From positions 1 through 64,000 of the forward strand of contig NZ_JABGCB010000024.1 of assembly GCF_013149295.1 (NCBI RefSeq): a stretch of 64,000 nucleotides of DNA. The letters are read 5' to 3'. Shown piece by piece: positions 25,632-34,590 of this stretch (position 1 is its first letter; every line of letters begins with the position of its first letter). The position numbers and the translations under genes were made by a program. The DNA is from Novosphingobium sp. SG751A. GTDB lineage: Bacteria; Pseudomonadota; Alphaproteobacteria; Sphingomonadales; Sphingomonadaceae. The notes under the pieces were generated by a model. The model saw only the letters and a list, made by a program, of their open reading frames with translations, ran no database searches and was not told the origin of the DNA.

Positions 25632-27421
25632 TGCGCGCCGACTATCTTGTTGCATGGAGCTTTGCTGCCGGCCGCGGCCATGATGACCTCCACCGGCTTG
25701 CTGAAGACCTCGGGCTGGGTCTTGTTCATCAGGGGCGCCAATTATCCCTCTTCGCCTGTCCCGGGCAAGTGCTTCAACTTGATCCCGACAGCGGCCTTCT
25801 GGTCATCGGGCGATTGTTCAAGGGAACCAATCCTGTCCAAATCATCGATCGCTTCAGTGCCGGGGAGTGGCAACGCCTATCGTCCACTCGGGGCGAAGCC
25901 CTGATCGAGGATTTCTGGGGAGCCTATGTCGGGTTCGTTCCGGACGGCGAGGGGGGCAGCCTGCAGGCGATCCGCGATCCATCCGGGCAATGCCCATGCT
26001 TCTATCGGCTTGAGCAGGACCGCATTCTTTTCAGTTCACGCGCTGATATTCTTGAGGCCGCCTCGGGGCATAAGGCAGACATAGATTGGGAAGCCCTTGC
26101 CGCTCATATCGTCTGGCCGATGGTCCGCGCGCAGGAAACACCTGTTCGCCATATCCATGAAGTCCTGCCCGGGATGCGGGTCACTGCCCATCGCGGAAAC
26201 GTATCGAGCAGCCTCGCCTGGTCGCCGTGGAAATTCACGCGTCGGGCACGCTCGCTGCCTCGCCGGGAAGAGGCGGTGGCCACGCTCCGCCGTCGCGTCA
26301 TTGCCTGTACCGATGTCTGGGCGTCGGAGGCCCGGCATACACTTCTCGCTGTTTCGGGTGGTCTCGACAGTTCGATCATTGCGGCAGCGCTCGCGGCTTC
26401 GGGCAGGAACTTTACCTGCCTCACGCTTTATACCGGGCAGGCGGCGGGCGATGAACGTCCCTATGCCCGGCAGCTGGCCCGGCATCTGGGAGCCGAACTA
26501 AAAGAGGAACCCGAACGCGTTGACTTTGTCGATCTTGCGCGCAGCGAAGCCAGGCATCTGCCGCGTCCGATATCCCGCGCTTTTGCCCAATCGGGCGACC
26601 GCGCGCATCAGGAGCTAGCGACAAGGCTCGGCGCTGACCAGTTCATGACGGGCGGGGGCGGCGATAATGTGTTCTGTTTCCTCCATTCGGTAGCTCCGCT
26701 CGTTGATCGCCTGATCGTGCCCGGCTCGCGCCTTGGCAGTCTGCAAACGCTGATGGATGTCGCGCGATTGAACGAGGTCAGCGTCCTTTCCGCGCTATCG
26801 GGCGCGCGTTCTAAGATCCGGCAGTTCGGCCAACCGCACCGCTGGCCCATGCGCACAGGCTTCCTGTCCCGCGATCTCGTGCGGAGCCTCGCCGGGCCGC
26901 CGTCCCACCCTTGGCTGTCGCCGCCCGGGGATGAAGTGCCCGGAAAGATCATGCATGCGGCCTGGCTGGCCGGGATCCAAAATCATCTCGAAGGTTTTGG
27001 CCGCGAGTGGCTGCATCCCTTGCGCGCGCCGCTGATGGCGCAGCCGGTGGTCGAACACTGCCTTACTATTCCATCCTGGATCTGGTGCAGCGGCGGTCAG
27101 GATCGCGTCCTTGCGCGGGAAGCCTTTGCGGACCTTCTGCCGCCCGCGATCGTAACGCGGCGATCCAAAGGCACCCCGACCGGCTTTGCGATGCAGCTTT
27201 TCGAGGTCAACCTGCCGGCGATCGGGGCATTGCTGCTCGAGGGCATGCTGGCAGGACAGGGCATTGTTGATCGCTACGCCCTCGAGGCCTTTCTTGCTCG
27301 GCCTGATCCGCGCGATGTCGTGGCTTACATGGAAATCATGGCGCTGGTGGACGTCGAGGCATGGCTCAGAGCCTGGGCCGTGCCATCGCCGCATATCGCG
27401 CGCCGTGCTCATGTGCCGTGA
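25631..27421 (+). CDS. Lasso peptide cyclase (asparagine synthetase-like C protein)
   Basis: A 596-residue protein of the asparagine synthetase B superfamily. The N-terminal glutaminase-like domain lacks the catalytic Cys at position 2, as in other lasso cyclases. The synthetase domain has the ATP pyrophosphatase motif SGGLDSS at residues 242-248. It adenylates the ring Asp (predicted Asp9 of the core) and closes the bond to Gly1. Its stop overlaps the convergent isopeptidase gene by 13 bp. Confidence 0.94.
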   Translation: MRADYLVAWSFAAGRGHDDLHRLAEDLGLGLVHQGRQLSLFACPGQVLQLDPDSGLLVIGRLFKGTNPVQIIDRFSAGEWQRLSSTRGEALIEDFWGAYVGFVPDGEGGSLQAIRDPSGQCPCFYRLEQDRILFSSRADILEAASGHKADIDWEALAAHIVWPMVRAQETPVRHIHEVLPGMRVTAHRGNVSSSLAWSPWKFTRRARSLPRREEAVATLRRRVIACTDVWASEARHTLLAVSGGLDSSIIAAALAASGRNFTCLTLYTGQAAGDERPYARQLARHLGAELKEEPERVDFVDLARSEARHLPRPISRAFAQSGDRAHQELATRLGADQFMTGGGGDNVFCFLHSVAPLVDRLIVPGSRLGSLQTLMDVARLNEVSVLSALSGARSKIRQFGQPHRWPMRTGFLSRDLVRSLAGPPSHPWLSPPGDEVPGKIMHAAWLAGIQNHLEGFGREWLHPLRAPLMAQPVVEHCLTIPSWIWCSGGQDRVLAREAFADLLPPAIVTRRSKGTPTGFAMQLFEVNLPAIGALLLEGMLAGQGIVDRYALEAFLARPDPRDVVAYMEIMALVDVEAWLRAWAVPSPHIARRAHVP

Positions 27422-29544
27422 GGCTTGGGTGCGGGTAGCTCGCGCTTCAGCTTCTTCCAATGCGCGATATCGGCGGCGTTTGCTGCATTGTCCGACGTGT
27501 GATCGAGCAGCCAGAAGTCGAACCAGTCGATCGAGCGCCGCATCCGCGACAATTGATGGACGGGCTCGCGGGTTATCAGGTGGCCCTCATTGGGGTAAAT
27601 ATATAGGTCCGAAGCGCCGCCGGCATGCTGGATCGCCGAGAACAGTTGCAGGGCCGAGAGATATTCGTTTTCCGGGGTCTGGATCAGGAGCGAGCCTTTG
27701 ATCTTTTCGGCGTTGAGGGCCGGAGAGATCGCCTTCCACCTTCCATCCTTGTCATCAAGCGGATGGGGCACGTTCAGAACGTCGAGCAGCCCGGTGTTCC
27801 AGCCATGGCGAGCCGGATCGATGAACATCATCGTGGCCGGGTCGATGGTGATGCCGGTGCCGATCACGACCGTCTTGAACAGGTCGGTGTGGCTGAGCGC
27901 ATAAGCGCCGACCATGCTGGTAAAGCTGTGTCCGGCGAGCCCGACCCGCGTGGGATCGATGAGCTTCTCAGCGGCAAGCTGGTCGATGATGGCCTTGTAT
28001 CCGGCAATAGCGGCGAGATGCGGGGCAAGGGTCTGCAGCTTGCCGTCTGGCGTTGCGGTCATTCCGACGGAATTGTTGTGATTGACGCACAGAGCAGCCA
28101 TTCCTCGCTGCGCCAGCATTTGCTCGGGAGCCAGCGAGGTAAACCCTCCGCGAAGCAGGCCGCGGCAGCGATAGCTGGTGATCACCAGCGGTACCGGCCC
28201 ATTTTGATGGCGCGGCGTTACAAGAAAGCCGGTAAAATTGTCCCCGCCGGCGCTGCGCCAGGTGACAAAGCGTGCGGGATTGAACTGGCGCCGCCGCAGG
28301 ACAGGATTGGGATCGAACAGGGTGACGGTCTCGCCTGTCGTCGTATCGATACGAACAAGGCGGGGCGGGGACGTGGGGCCTGCATGGATGCAAAGCAGAT
28401 AGGCGCCTTGTGCCGAGCAGGGCCTGTTGCTGTAGGTCGATCCGCCATCGAGCGAGCCGTCGGCAGCGCGAATGACCCGCGTGGTCCCGCTCTCAGGCTT
28501 CCAGCCGTACAGCGCCGTCCAGGTGGAGTAATCGGCCTCATGCGCGATGACGAGCTCGCGTTCGCGTGGGTTCCAGCTGACGCTGCGCAGGGCTGCCGAA
28601 TGGGTGAAACAGAAGGTTTCGCTGCATGCGCGCTCGCTGCCGTCGGGCAATTGGGCAACGACCTGATAGGTCGGCTCCAGCAGGAATTTTCCGGGCGGAG
28701 CGGTCTGGACCAGTCGGGCCGTCAGCTTACCCGAAGCGATCGAGATTGTGCGGTCAGCATCGCCTTTACCCGCCCCCGACAGGACAGGATTGAATTGCGT
28801 GCCGGTTGGAGACGCTGTCATTGGCGCGCGCTTGAAAATCCCCCGCAACGGCACCAGTTTCTGCCGCAATTCCCCGGAAAAGGCCTCCCGCGCGCTATTG
28901 CCCTGGCCGACATAACGCATGGTCGACCACCGATGGCCGATGAGGAAGTTGCCCGTGAGGCGGCTTCCTTCCAGCGATACGGACCGGTCGATGTGCAGGC
29001 CGTCGCGGCGCTCTTGTGCCGCGGCCTGATCGATAGCTATTCTTGATGCGCGCACGCCGATTTCGGCCTGACGCTCGCCGGGCAAGATCCTGAATGTCTC
29101 AATGTCGGCGCTGTCCGATAGTGCTACCTCGTCCCCTCCTTTGGGCGCGATCCGGTTGATCGTGACACTATTGCCCCGCAGCGTCTGGACATAGAGGGAT
29201 TTGCCATCTGGAGCCCACTGGGCTTGACCATCGAGGATCGTGTCAAACATCGGTTGCCGCAGGGGCAGGCTCGGACGTCCAAGCGGGACCGCTGCCATGT
29301 GGCTTCCACGCAGTTCGACCCAGAACCACTGGACGGTGACGCTGTTGTTTTTGAGGGACGGGGTAATCACCCGGAAGGCCGCCAATCGACTATCAGGCGA
29401 GATGGTCACGCTGTCGAGGGTGCGCGTCCCCACCAGATCCTGCAAGGTGACTGGCGCGGCAGTGGCCGCGTCAGTTTTTCCGACAGCCGGCATGGAGCCC
29501 ATTGCCCACAAAAGGGCGATGGGCATAAAAGCGATTTTGTGCAT
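27409..29544 (-). CDS. Lasso peptide isopeptidase (S9 family, AtxE type)
   Basis: A 711-residue secreted serine peptidase. A signal peptide (ALLWAMGSMPAVG) precedes a beta-propeller-like region (about residues 30-430) and an alpha/beta-hydrolase domain. The nucleophile motif is AGHSFTS (Ser near 540), and the His lies in NEGHL near 656. The acidic member is probably in TPENEY, where Glu stands at the position many S9 peptidases fill with Asp. AtxE-type enzymes linearise the lasso ring. The start at 29544 opens the signal peptide. It is convergent with the cyclase gene. Confidence 0.9.
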   Translation of the reverse strand: MHKIAFMPIALLWAMGSMPAVGKTDAATAAPVTLQDLVGTRTLDSVTISPDSRLAAFRVITPSLKNNSVTVQWFWVELRGSHMAAVPLGRPSLPLRQPMFDTILDGQAQWAPDGKSLYVQTLRGNSVTINRIAPKGGDEVALSDSADIETFRILPGERQAEIGVRASRIAIDQAAAQERRDGLHIDRSVSLEGSRLTGNFLIGHRWSTMRYVGQGNSAREAFSGELRQKLVPLRGIFKRAPMTASPTGTQFNPVLSGAGKGDADRTISIASGKLTARLVQTAPPGKFLLEPTYQVVAQLPDGSERACSETFCFTHSAALRSVSWNPRERELVIAHEADYSTWTALYGWKPESGTTRVIRAADGSLDGGSTYSNRPCSAQGAYLLCIHAGPTSPPRLVRIDTTTGETVTLFDPNPVLRRRQFNPARFVTWRSAGGDNFTGFLVTPRHQNGPVPLVITSYRCRGLLRGGFTSLAPEQMLAQRGMAALCVNHNNSVGMTATPDGKLQTLAPHLAAIAGYKAIIDQLAAEKLIDPTRVGLAGHSFTSMVGAYALSHTDLFKTVVIGTGITIDPATMMFIDPARHGWNTGLLDVLNVPHPLDDKDGRWKAISPALNAEKIKGSLLIQTPENEYLSALQLFSAIQHAGGASDLYIYPNEGHLITREPVHQLSRMRRSIDWFDFWLLDHTSDNAANAADIAHWKKLKRELPAPKPHGT

Positions 29545-29631
29545 TTTAAGAATCCAGATGGCGAGCATAGGCGGCTGCCGCACAGCGGTACGGCAGCGCG
29601 ATGGGTGGGGAGCTAAAGTCGCGGGAGGCGG

Positions 29632-32184
29632 TTACCAGTTCTTGCGAATGCCAAGGCTGATGAGCCTGCCGACCGGCGAGTAATTCGTCGTGTCATAAGG
29701 CGCATCATAGGCTGCGCGGGTACGGGTGATGTCCGGGCTGGCATTCGTGATGTTCTGGACCGAAAGCGCGATTTCATCGCCATCGAGCGCGCCGCCTGCC
29801 AAACGCAGCCGCCCGCTCAGATCCAGCGTTGCCATCCCGCTGACAGGCGTTGCCGGTGTGTAGCGGGTGTCGCTGACCCCGCCGATGTAGTTCACGAAGC
29901 CGGCGAGAGAGGCTCTGGGCGAGTCCCAGGCCATACCGACACGGCTGCGAAAATGGGGCGGGTTATAATAGGTTCCTGCCAGCGCGATTGTACCCGCGCC
30001 GGGAAGCAGTTTCTGCTCGCTGTCGAGATAGCTGGCGGTAGCCGACAATGTGATGCGATCGCCGTTGCCCATCGCATGCTGATATTCGGCAGAAAGGTCG
30101 ATGCCGCGCAGCTTTTGCGTTGCGATGTTGAGATTGCGATCATCGACGATCGCCACCACATTGGCAGGATTGAGGGCCGCGCCCGAGTAATTGTAGACGA
30201 CCTTGTCGGCGAGCGTGCTGGTGACCGCCGATGCTGCGGGATTATAGGTCACGACGCTGGCATAGGCCGGATTGGAAAGCGACTGCTGCGGCAGCGAAAT
30301 GGGCATGATGACCCGATTACGATACCTGATATCGAAATAGCCCAGCTCGATTTTGAGGCCGCGCACCCGCGCCGGATGGAAGGCGAGGCTGGTGGTCCAG
30401 GTGTCGGCGCGTTCGGGCGAAAGGTCGGGCCGCCCGCCGAGCAGAAAGATCGCGGTCGATCCGGTAGGATATCCGCTCCCGCCCAAGGTTCCGACGGCAT
30501 AGACGCTGGCGCTTTGCGCGGTATATCGCTGATACAGAGTGGGAACCTTGAAGGATTGACCCCATGATCCGCGCAGGTCAAAATCCCCGCTGGGCGCGTA
30601 AGTGAAGCCAAATTTGGGCGTGACGACCTCATCCACACCGGGATAATTGTCATATCGGGCTGCTGCGCTCAGCGCGAGCGAGCGGATGAAGGGAATATTT
30701 TGCGAGGCTCCGACCAGCGGAATGTGCAATTCGGCAAAACCATAGCGCTCTGCCTGACTGGCTTGAAAATTACTGGCGGCATACATGCTGTCCTGACGGA
30801 ACCGATCCCGGCGATAGCCACCGCCCACCGCCAGTTTCGCCATGCCGCCGGGTATTTCGAGGAGCGGGCCGTCGGCCTTCAGTTCAACCGATACGGCGGT
30901 GTTGCAGGTGCAGGTCAGCTGCGTTGTCGAGGTGGTTCCGCTGCTCGTCAGTTGCTGAACCAGCCGGGCCCGATCTTCTCCGTACATGCCTGAGAGAGAA
31001 ACCAGCCAGCTGCCCGAGGCTGCCCATTGCAGGGAAGGGGCTACAAAAAAGGACGATGAACGCACGCGCGAGTCATAGGCCGGGGCATTGGCTGCGGTGC
31101 TCAGCGAATAGCCTCGCTGATCGGTGCGCCAGTTATAGCCGCCATCCAAGCTGAATGTGAGGCTTTTTGCGATATCCTGATGCAGGTTGATGATCGCGCT
31201 CTGGTGCTGGATGAAAGGGTAGAGAGTTAGGCCGGGATTAGTCACGGCGGCATAGGAGCGCTGCGAGGCGAGGATGGCAGTGTCCTTGCCATATTCATAA
31301 GCGACCACCGCGCCGCCATTGCGCCAGCTTTTTCCGGCAAGGATATTATACTGCTGCTGCCGGTCACCACCTTCTGTCGCAAGGCCGAAGCGGGCGCTGG
31401 TTGAGAGGCCCTGATAGTTGCGCTTGAGGATGACGTTGGCCACGCCCGCCACCGCGTCGGAGCCGTAAAGCGCGGAGGCTCCATCGGTGACAATTTCGAT
31501 CCTTTCGATGGCATCGATGGGGATCGCGGAAATATCGACACTCTGACGATTGCCGCCATTGGCCACGCGATGCCCGTTGATCAGCGTCAGCGTGGCATCC
31601 TGCCCGAGGCCGCGAAGATTGATCGAAGTTCCTGAACCAAAATTCTCGCCATTGGCGACCGGAATGCCAATGCCGATGCCCGGATTTTGGCCTCCGGTGA
31701 AATTCTGGGGTATCGATCGCACCACATCACCCAGATTGGCATAGCCCGATGTTGCGATCTGCTGGCTGGAGATCGTGATCAACGGCCCGGTGGCGGCTGT
31801 GCCGCGGATCTGGGACCCGGTGACGACAATGGCGGAACTGCCCGCATTCAGCTCCTCGGATGTCGGGAGAAATCGCTCCCCGATGAGGATACTTCCATCG
31901 CGACTGGTGGCCGTCAGGCCGGAATTGCGCAGCAGGATGTCGACAGCTTCGCCTGGCGTATAGGTGCCGTCGAGGGCAGGGGCGCGTTTGCCTTTGACTG
32001 ATCGCCTCTCAAACATGATTTCCTGATGCGATGCGCGACCGATGGTCCTGAGCGCGGACCCGAGTTCCTGCTCGGGAAGATGGTATTCTTGTCTGTCGTC
32101 TGGCCCGGCCATCGTCGGCGAGAGCACCGCGATGGCTGAAAGGGCGATTGTGGAACTCAGAATGTACTTTCGAACATTTGCCAT
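29632..32184 (-). CDS. TonB-dependent receptor with signalling domain, lasso locus
   Basis: An 850-residue outer-membrane receptor. After the signal peptide comes an STN domain (about residues 35-105, with LGSALRTIGRASHQEIMFE), then a plug domain (IVVTGSQIRG, about residue 120) and a 22-strand barrel ending in a C-terminal aromatic residue (IRKNW). The STN domain can signal to FecR across the periplasm. It probably imports the lasso peptide or a related ligand, upstream of the isopeptidase gene in the same direction. The start at 32184 follows GGGGGT. Confidence 0.93.
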   Translation of the reverse strand: MANVRKYILSSTIALSAIAVLSPTMAGPDDRQEYHLPEQELGSALRTIGRASHQEIMFERRSVKGKRAPALDGTYTPGEAVDILLRNSGLTATSRDGSILIGERFLPTSEELNAGSSAIVVTGSQIRGTAATGPLITISSQQIATSGYANLGDVVRSIPQNFTGGQNPGIGIGIPVANGENFGSGTSINLRGLGQDATLTLINGHRVANGGNRQSVDISAIPIDAIERIEIVTDGASALYGSDAVAGVANVILKRNYQGLSTSARFGLATEGGDRQQQYNILAGKSWRNGGAVVAYEYGKDTAILASQRSYAAVTNPGLTLYPFIQHQSAIINLHQDIAKSLTFSLDGGYNWRTDQRGYSLSTAANAPAYDSRVRSSSFFVAPSLQWAASGSWLVSLSGMYGEDRARLVQQLTSSGTTSTTQLTCTCNTAVSVELKADGPLLEIPGGMAKLAVGGGYRRDRFRQDSMYAASNFQASQAERYGFAELHIPLVGASQNIPFIRSLALSAAARYDNYPGVDEVVTPKFGFTYAPSGDFDLRGSWGQSFKVPTLYQRYTAQSASVYAVGTLGGSGYPTGSTAIFLLGGRPDLSPERADTWTTSLAFHPARVRGLKIELGYFDIRYRNRVIMPISLPQQSLSNPAYASVVTYNPAASAVTSTLADKVVYNYSGAALNPANVVAIVDDRNLNIATQKLRGIDLSAEYQHAMGNGDRITLSATASYLDSEQKLLPGAGTIALAGTYYNPPHFRSRVGMAWDSPRASLAGFVNYIGGVSDTRYTPATPVSGMATLDLSGRLRLAGGALDGDEIALSVQNITNASPDITRTRAAYDAPYDTTNYSPVGRLISLGIRKNW

Positions 32185-32253
32185 ACTAACCCCCATGGCG
32201 CCGATTGCCTTGAAATTCGGCGTTCAGGGGGAGCGACAATCAGCTGGGCATGT

Positions 32254-33333
32254 TTATGAGGGGGGCTGACAAATATTTTGCCGGCCTGCCGGACATGAGC
32301 GGGCGAGGGACAAGCTATTGGGAGAGGCAACCAGCGACAGTCCCAGAAGTCCTGCAAGATTTTGCGCAAGATGCTTAGTATCCGTCACCCTAAATGTACC
32401 CGAGACCCGGATTTCGTTCACCTCGCTCGAGCCGGCAACAAGAGGCTGGCTGGCGTAGCGATTAGCATCAGCGATCAGATCACCCAGCCGGACATTCTCA
32501 TAATCGCGCAAGCCATCCGGCCATTGCGCATCGCCATTGTTCGCGTCCGAAGCCTGCGCCAATTGCAGCACGCCGCCTTCCTCAAGCGATATTTGCTGAC
32601 CGGGCTTAAGACGAAGCGGAGGGCCGCCCGATTGCCCACTGGCATCAGCCATGGCGACATCGACGGCTCCGCGTAGGAGGTGCACCTTGATCCGGCGATC
32701 ATCGGCCACGGCCACATCGAAAATGGTGCCGCGCGCCGTCACGGTGCCGCCGCCTGCGGACACCACGAAGGAGCGGGCCTCGTGAGCCACTTCAAAACGG
32801 GCATGGCCGCGAACCAGGCGCAGGTCGCGCTCAGCCTTGCTCAGCGAGACCAGCAGCAGGCTTCCTGTATCGAGCGTGACGGTTGAGCCATCGGCAAGTT
32901 TGAAGGAGCGAATTTCGCCAATGGCGGTCGCGAGTTTTTGGGGCTGGGCGCCTGACGGAAGCGATACCGCAATCGGTGGCGATGAAACGAGGTTGCCGGC
33001 AGGAAAGTCGCCGTACCAGTGAAAGGCCCCGATTGCGGTCAGCCCTACAAGAGCGGTGCCGACAAACGCCAGGTGCATCCCGCGACGGTTTTCTCTTTGG
33101 GGTTTCGGCAGATCCGGCTTCTCGGTTTCGCGGGTTTCATTCAGAAATTTGCCCAGGCTGAAAGTCTCGGCAATCCGGTTATACGCCATTCGATGCACCG
33201 CGCCCCGCGCCAGCCAGGCTTCGAATTCCTGACGGCGGGTTTCGGCTTCCGGTCCGCGCATGATGGTGAACCAGTCGGCCGCCTCATCGCGCAATTGCCC
33301 GTGAGAAGGCGGTGTTTGAGCTTCTTCCATCAT
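32254..33333 (-). CDS. FecR-type anti-sigma/sigma-regulator
   Basis: A 359-residue membrane protein with a cytoplasmic N-terminus (DUF4880-like, with WFTIMRGPEAETRRQEFEAW), one membrane span (about residues 88-107) and a periplasmic FecR domain (EIRSFKLADGSTVTLDTGS and ARGTIFDVAV). A C-terminal STN-like segment follows. It relays the occupied-receptor signal to the ECF sigma factor. It overlaps the sigma gene by 4 bp. Confidence 0.93.
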   Translation of the reverse strand: MMEEAQTPPSHGQLRDEAADWFTIMRGPEAETRRQEFEAWLARGAVHRMAYNRIAETFSLGKFLNETRETEKPDLPKPQRENRRGMHLAFVGTALVGLTAIGAFHWYGDFPAGNLVSSPPIAVSLPSGAQPQKLATAIGEIRSFKLADGSTVTLDTGSLLLVSLSKAERDLRLVRGHARFEVAHEARSFVVSAGGGTVTARGTIFDVAVADDRRIKVHLLRGAVDVAMADASGQSGGPPLRLKPGQQISLEEGGVLQLAQASDANNGDAQWPDGLRDYENVRLGDLIADANRYASQPLVAGSSEVNEIRVSGTFRVTDTKHLAQNLAGLLGLSLVASPNSLSLARSCPAGRQNICQPPS

Positions 33334-33902
33334 TCCTGTTCCAGGGCAGCGTCAATATGCGCGAGCGCGCGTGCAACGTGATATTGCACGGTCGGGATGG
33401 AAAGGCCCAGCCTTTCTCCGATTTCCCTATAGGGGAGCTCTTCGACCCGGTGAAGGAGGAAGATTTCTCTGGTCTTGTCAGGAAGTTCGCTCAAGGCCCG
33501 CCGATAGATCCGCATCACGTCTGCCACCTCGAGACGGTCACTCTGGTCCGGCGGCATCGCGTGCTCGTAGCCATCGTCAAAGGACACGTGGAAGCGTCCA
33601 AGCCTGTTTTCCAGCCGCCGTGTCCGATTGAAAAGCAGATTGCGCGCGATGCGCTGCAAATAGGCCGCCGGTCGCTGCGGAATATCCTTCGCCATCGCGC
33701 CGACCAGTCTGGCAAAGGCTTCCTGCACGAGATCGCTGGCGTCATCTCCGCTGCGCAGGCGCGCGCGAAAATAGCGCCGAAGTCTCGGGGCCTCCACAGC
33801 ATAGATATGACCAAGATCGGTGGTGCCTGCGTCTTGCCCATCATGGTGCGCACGCTCATTCACCTGCTGCGCCCGGTCGGGGCGTTCGGTATAGAAAGAC
33901 AT
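33330..33902 (-). CDS. ECF sigma factor, FecI-like
   Basis: A 190-residue RNA polymerase sigma factor with region 2 (YFRARLRSGDDASDLVQEAF and the following LVGAMAKDIPQRPAAYL) and region 4 (LSELPDKTREIFLLHRVEEL and YREIGERLGLSIPTVQYHV). With FecR and the receptor it forms a cell-surface signalling unit for the lasso locus. The start at 33902 is a choice: an upstream in-frame ATG at 33959 adds 19 residues that are not typical of the family. Confidence 0.92.
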   Translation of the reverse strand: MSFYTERPDRAQQVNERAHHDGQDAGTTDLGHIYAVEAPRLRRYFRARLRSGDDASDLVQEAFARLVGAMAKDIPQRPAAYLQRIARNLLFNRTRRLENRLGRFHVSFDDGYEHAMPPDQSDRLEVADVMRIYRRALSELPDKTREIFLLHRVEELPYREIGERLGLSIPTVQYHVARALAHIDAALEQE

Positions 33903-34590
33903 GAAACCACGGATCCTCACGGCACGGCAGAGATTTCCCCGGAAGCTACCGGAGATCATCTTGGGTGAGGTGGGCCGTGTCGTCGCCTGATCGGACGACC
34001 AGCGCCCGACGATAAGGTCGAGCTTCGATATACCTGACAGGACAATCCTGCGGGTGGCTGCCAGCGTTCCAGCCCGCGTGCGTCAATATGTGACCAATCG
34101 GGGACTCAATCAAGTCTTTGGTATTGAAGGGCGCTTAATACGTACAAGGTCACGCGCGCCAGTGCCCGATGCTGTAATGCCAACTTTGAATTCTGCGGAA
34201 ACTTGTGTTGCTGACGATGAGAAGTGGGATGAAACGTCCAAACAAGGGCGGAACTCGATACTGCCTGAATGAAAGCGACTATTCCGCTTCCGCTTCGAGA
34301 CCAGAGGGCGCGGTCAAGGTGCCTGCATAAAGTGACGACCACTGCAAACCTCATCGGCTGAGCCGGGGAGGGCCTCGCCCGATTGGCCAGAAAGCAGGTC
34401 GAATTAAGTTCCTTGATCCTGCGCGCCTCTTGCTGAAGGCAGGGTACCGATGGCCACCGACATGCCGATAATGCGGGGAACATCTTCTGGCTTCAAAATC
34501 ACGGGCCGACCGACACCCGATCGGAAGAACTGGAGAGGGGGAAGCGGTTGTGGGGGCGATAATTGGCTTCGCCCGGACCAGGAGATATCC
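33903..34590. other. Non-coding stretch between ECF sigma and ATPase genes
   Basis: About 690 bp with no convincing gene. The left end must hold the promoter of the sigma-fecR-receptor transcription unit. On the minus strand, 34404-34540 encodes VILKPEDVPRIIGMS, vaguely like a short MerR/AlpA-type helix-turn-helix, but the frame breaks soon after; it may be a decayed fragment. The right end holds AGGAG before the ATPase gene. Confidence 0.4.

Noticed and set aside
34054..34272. Small plus-strand frame before the ATPase gene
   Set aside because: No ribosome site, no family resemblance and atypical composition; most likely chance.
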